In this document: positions 5,048-5,557 of the stretch, piece after piece
Position numbering within the stretch: the stretch's first letter is position 1
How the letters are laid out: the number at the start of each line of letters is the position of its first letter
Made by a program: the position numbers and the translations under genes
The notes under the pieces: model-generated
What the model was told of the DNA's origin: nothing
Seen by the model: only the letters and a program-made list of their open reading frames with translations
The model's database searches: none
Assembly (NCBI GenBank): GCA_026984385.1
Contig: JALSSH010000019.1
Location: 1 to 5,557, forward strand
Length of the DNA stretch: 5,557 nucleotides
Origin: Ardenticatenia bacterium
GTDB taxonomy: Bacteria; Chloroflexota; Anaerolineae; Aggregatilineales; Aggregatilineaceae
Direction: 5' to 3'

Positions 5048-5055
5048 GCGAGCAT

Positions 5056-5557
5056 TCAGTCCGGATACCAAGCATAGGCCATATGCGCAGCGGTTTCTTG
5101 GGCGGTTTCCGGCCCCAGCAGCCGTTGGACAATGTGAAGCGCGGCGTCTATGCCCGCCGTGATGCCTGCGGAGGTGACGATCCGCCCATTATCCACGTAA
5201 CGCACCCCCTTGACTATCGTACACTGAGGCGCGGTTTCTGCCAACTCGTCGAGCGCGGCGTGATGCGTGGTGGCCCGAAGATCGTCCAACAACCCCGCCG
5301 CGCCCAACACCAGCGCACCGGTACAGACAGAAAGCACGATCTCGGCATGTTGAGCTTGCTCGCGGACAAAATCCAGCGTAGCCAGGTTACGACGCTCATG
5401 GCGCGCGCCCAAGCCCCCGGGCACGATCAGGATTTGGGCCTGAGGCGCGTCCGTGTAGGTGTAAAAAGGAAGCACGCTCAAGCCGCTGCGCGTGGTGATG
5501 GCCGGAAACTTGCGCTCGGCGGCAGTGGTGACTGTGAAGGGCACCGGGCCGGTGGCG
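5056..5557 (-). CDS. DJ-1/PfpI-family protein (class I amidotransferase-like fold), N-terminus outside the window
   Basis: The frame is open through the window edge and ends at TGA 5058-5056, giving 166 C-terminal residues. The GTG at 5544 is an internal Val, because homologues have roughly 35-40 more residues before this point. Visible landmarks are the strand I-L-I-V-P-G-G-L-G, the nucleophile elbow S-V-C-T-G-A-L-V-L (Cys codon 5325-5323), A-T-T-H-H twenty residues later supplying the likely catalytic His, and S-A-G-I-T-A-G-I-D near the end. The pattern fits the isonitrile hydratase/GlxA-N-terminal branch of the family more than proteases or DJ-1 proper. No AraC-type DNA-binding domain follows, so this is the enzyme-like, stand-alone form. 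Substrate cannot be assigned; a glyoxalase-like or deglycase-like role is equally open. The conserved N-terminal Glu cannot be checked here. Confidence 0.88.
   Translation of the reverse strand, partial: ATGPVPFTVTTAAERKFPAITTRSGLSVLPFYTYTDAPQAQILIVPGGLGARHERRNLATLDFVREQAQHAEIVLSVCTGALVLGAAGLLDDLRATTHHAALDELAETAPQCTIVKGVRYVDNGRIVTSAGITAGIDAALHIVQRLLGPETAQETAAHMAYAWYPD

Overview
The window looks like an ordinary chromosomal stretch of a moderately GC-rich bacterium. A Chloroflexota (Anaerolineae-like) origin is my best guess. It rests on the style of the DUF35 OB-fold protein, the family-5 solute-binding protein and the nucleotidyltransferase gene, all judged from remembered family patterns rather than a search. 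There is no rRNA, tRNA, CRISPR array, intact insertion sequence or phage module.

Layout. Bases 1-245 (+) hold the C-terminal part of a protein with the outline of an IS200/IS605 TnpA (Y1 HUH) transposase whose catalytic residues all appear to be replaced. Bases 355-1906 (+) form a two-gene operon: a small MNT-type nucleotidyltransferase with an intact GSx10DxD motif, overlapping by 8 bases a membrane-anchored TPR protein. The remaining genes are all on the minus strand. Bases 1998-2595 hold two short genes resembling the two halves of a DUF35 'zinc ribbon plus OB-fold' protein, with the four zinc-ligand positions lost. Bases 2839-4596 encode an exported family-5 (peptide/nickel type) ABC solute-binding protein with its own terminator and no permease genes beside it. 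Bases 5056-5557 hold a DJ-1/PfpI-family protein cut off by the window edge.

Regulation. Three minus-strand intrinsic terminators are visible (about 1910-1950, 2777-2811 and 4813-4858). The 459-base gap between the DJ-1 gene and the solute-binding-protein gene is the most structured non-coding stretch. It holds a promoter-like element whose predicted start falls on one arm of a 9-bp long-range helix. The other arm of that helix overlaps the 5' arm of the terminator by 3 nt, and a second promoter-like element lies just beyond. This could be an attenuator or riboswitch leader, or a free-standing RNA of about 170 nt. The leaders of the solute-binding-protein gene and the DUF35 pair both contain GAAAGGAGG with no start codon at usable distance, resembling the mRNA-stabilising 'STAB-SD' element.

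The genes do not form one pathway. The two most notable protein observations are independent cases of a recognisable metal-dependent fold that keeps its outline but has lost its metal or catalytic residues. I see no convincing complete new system. The MNT plus TPR-membrane pair and the structured leader are the best candidates for something undescribed.
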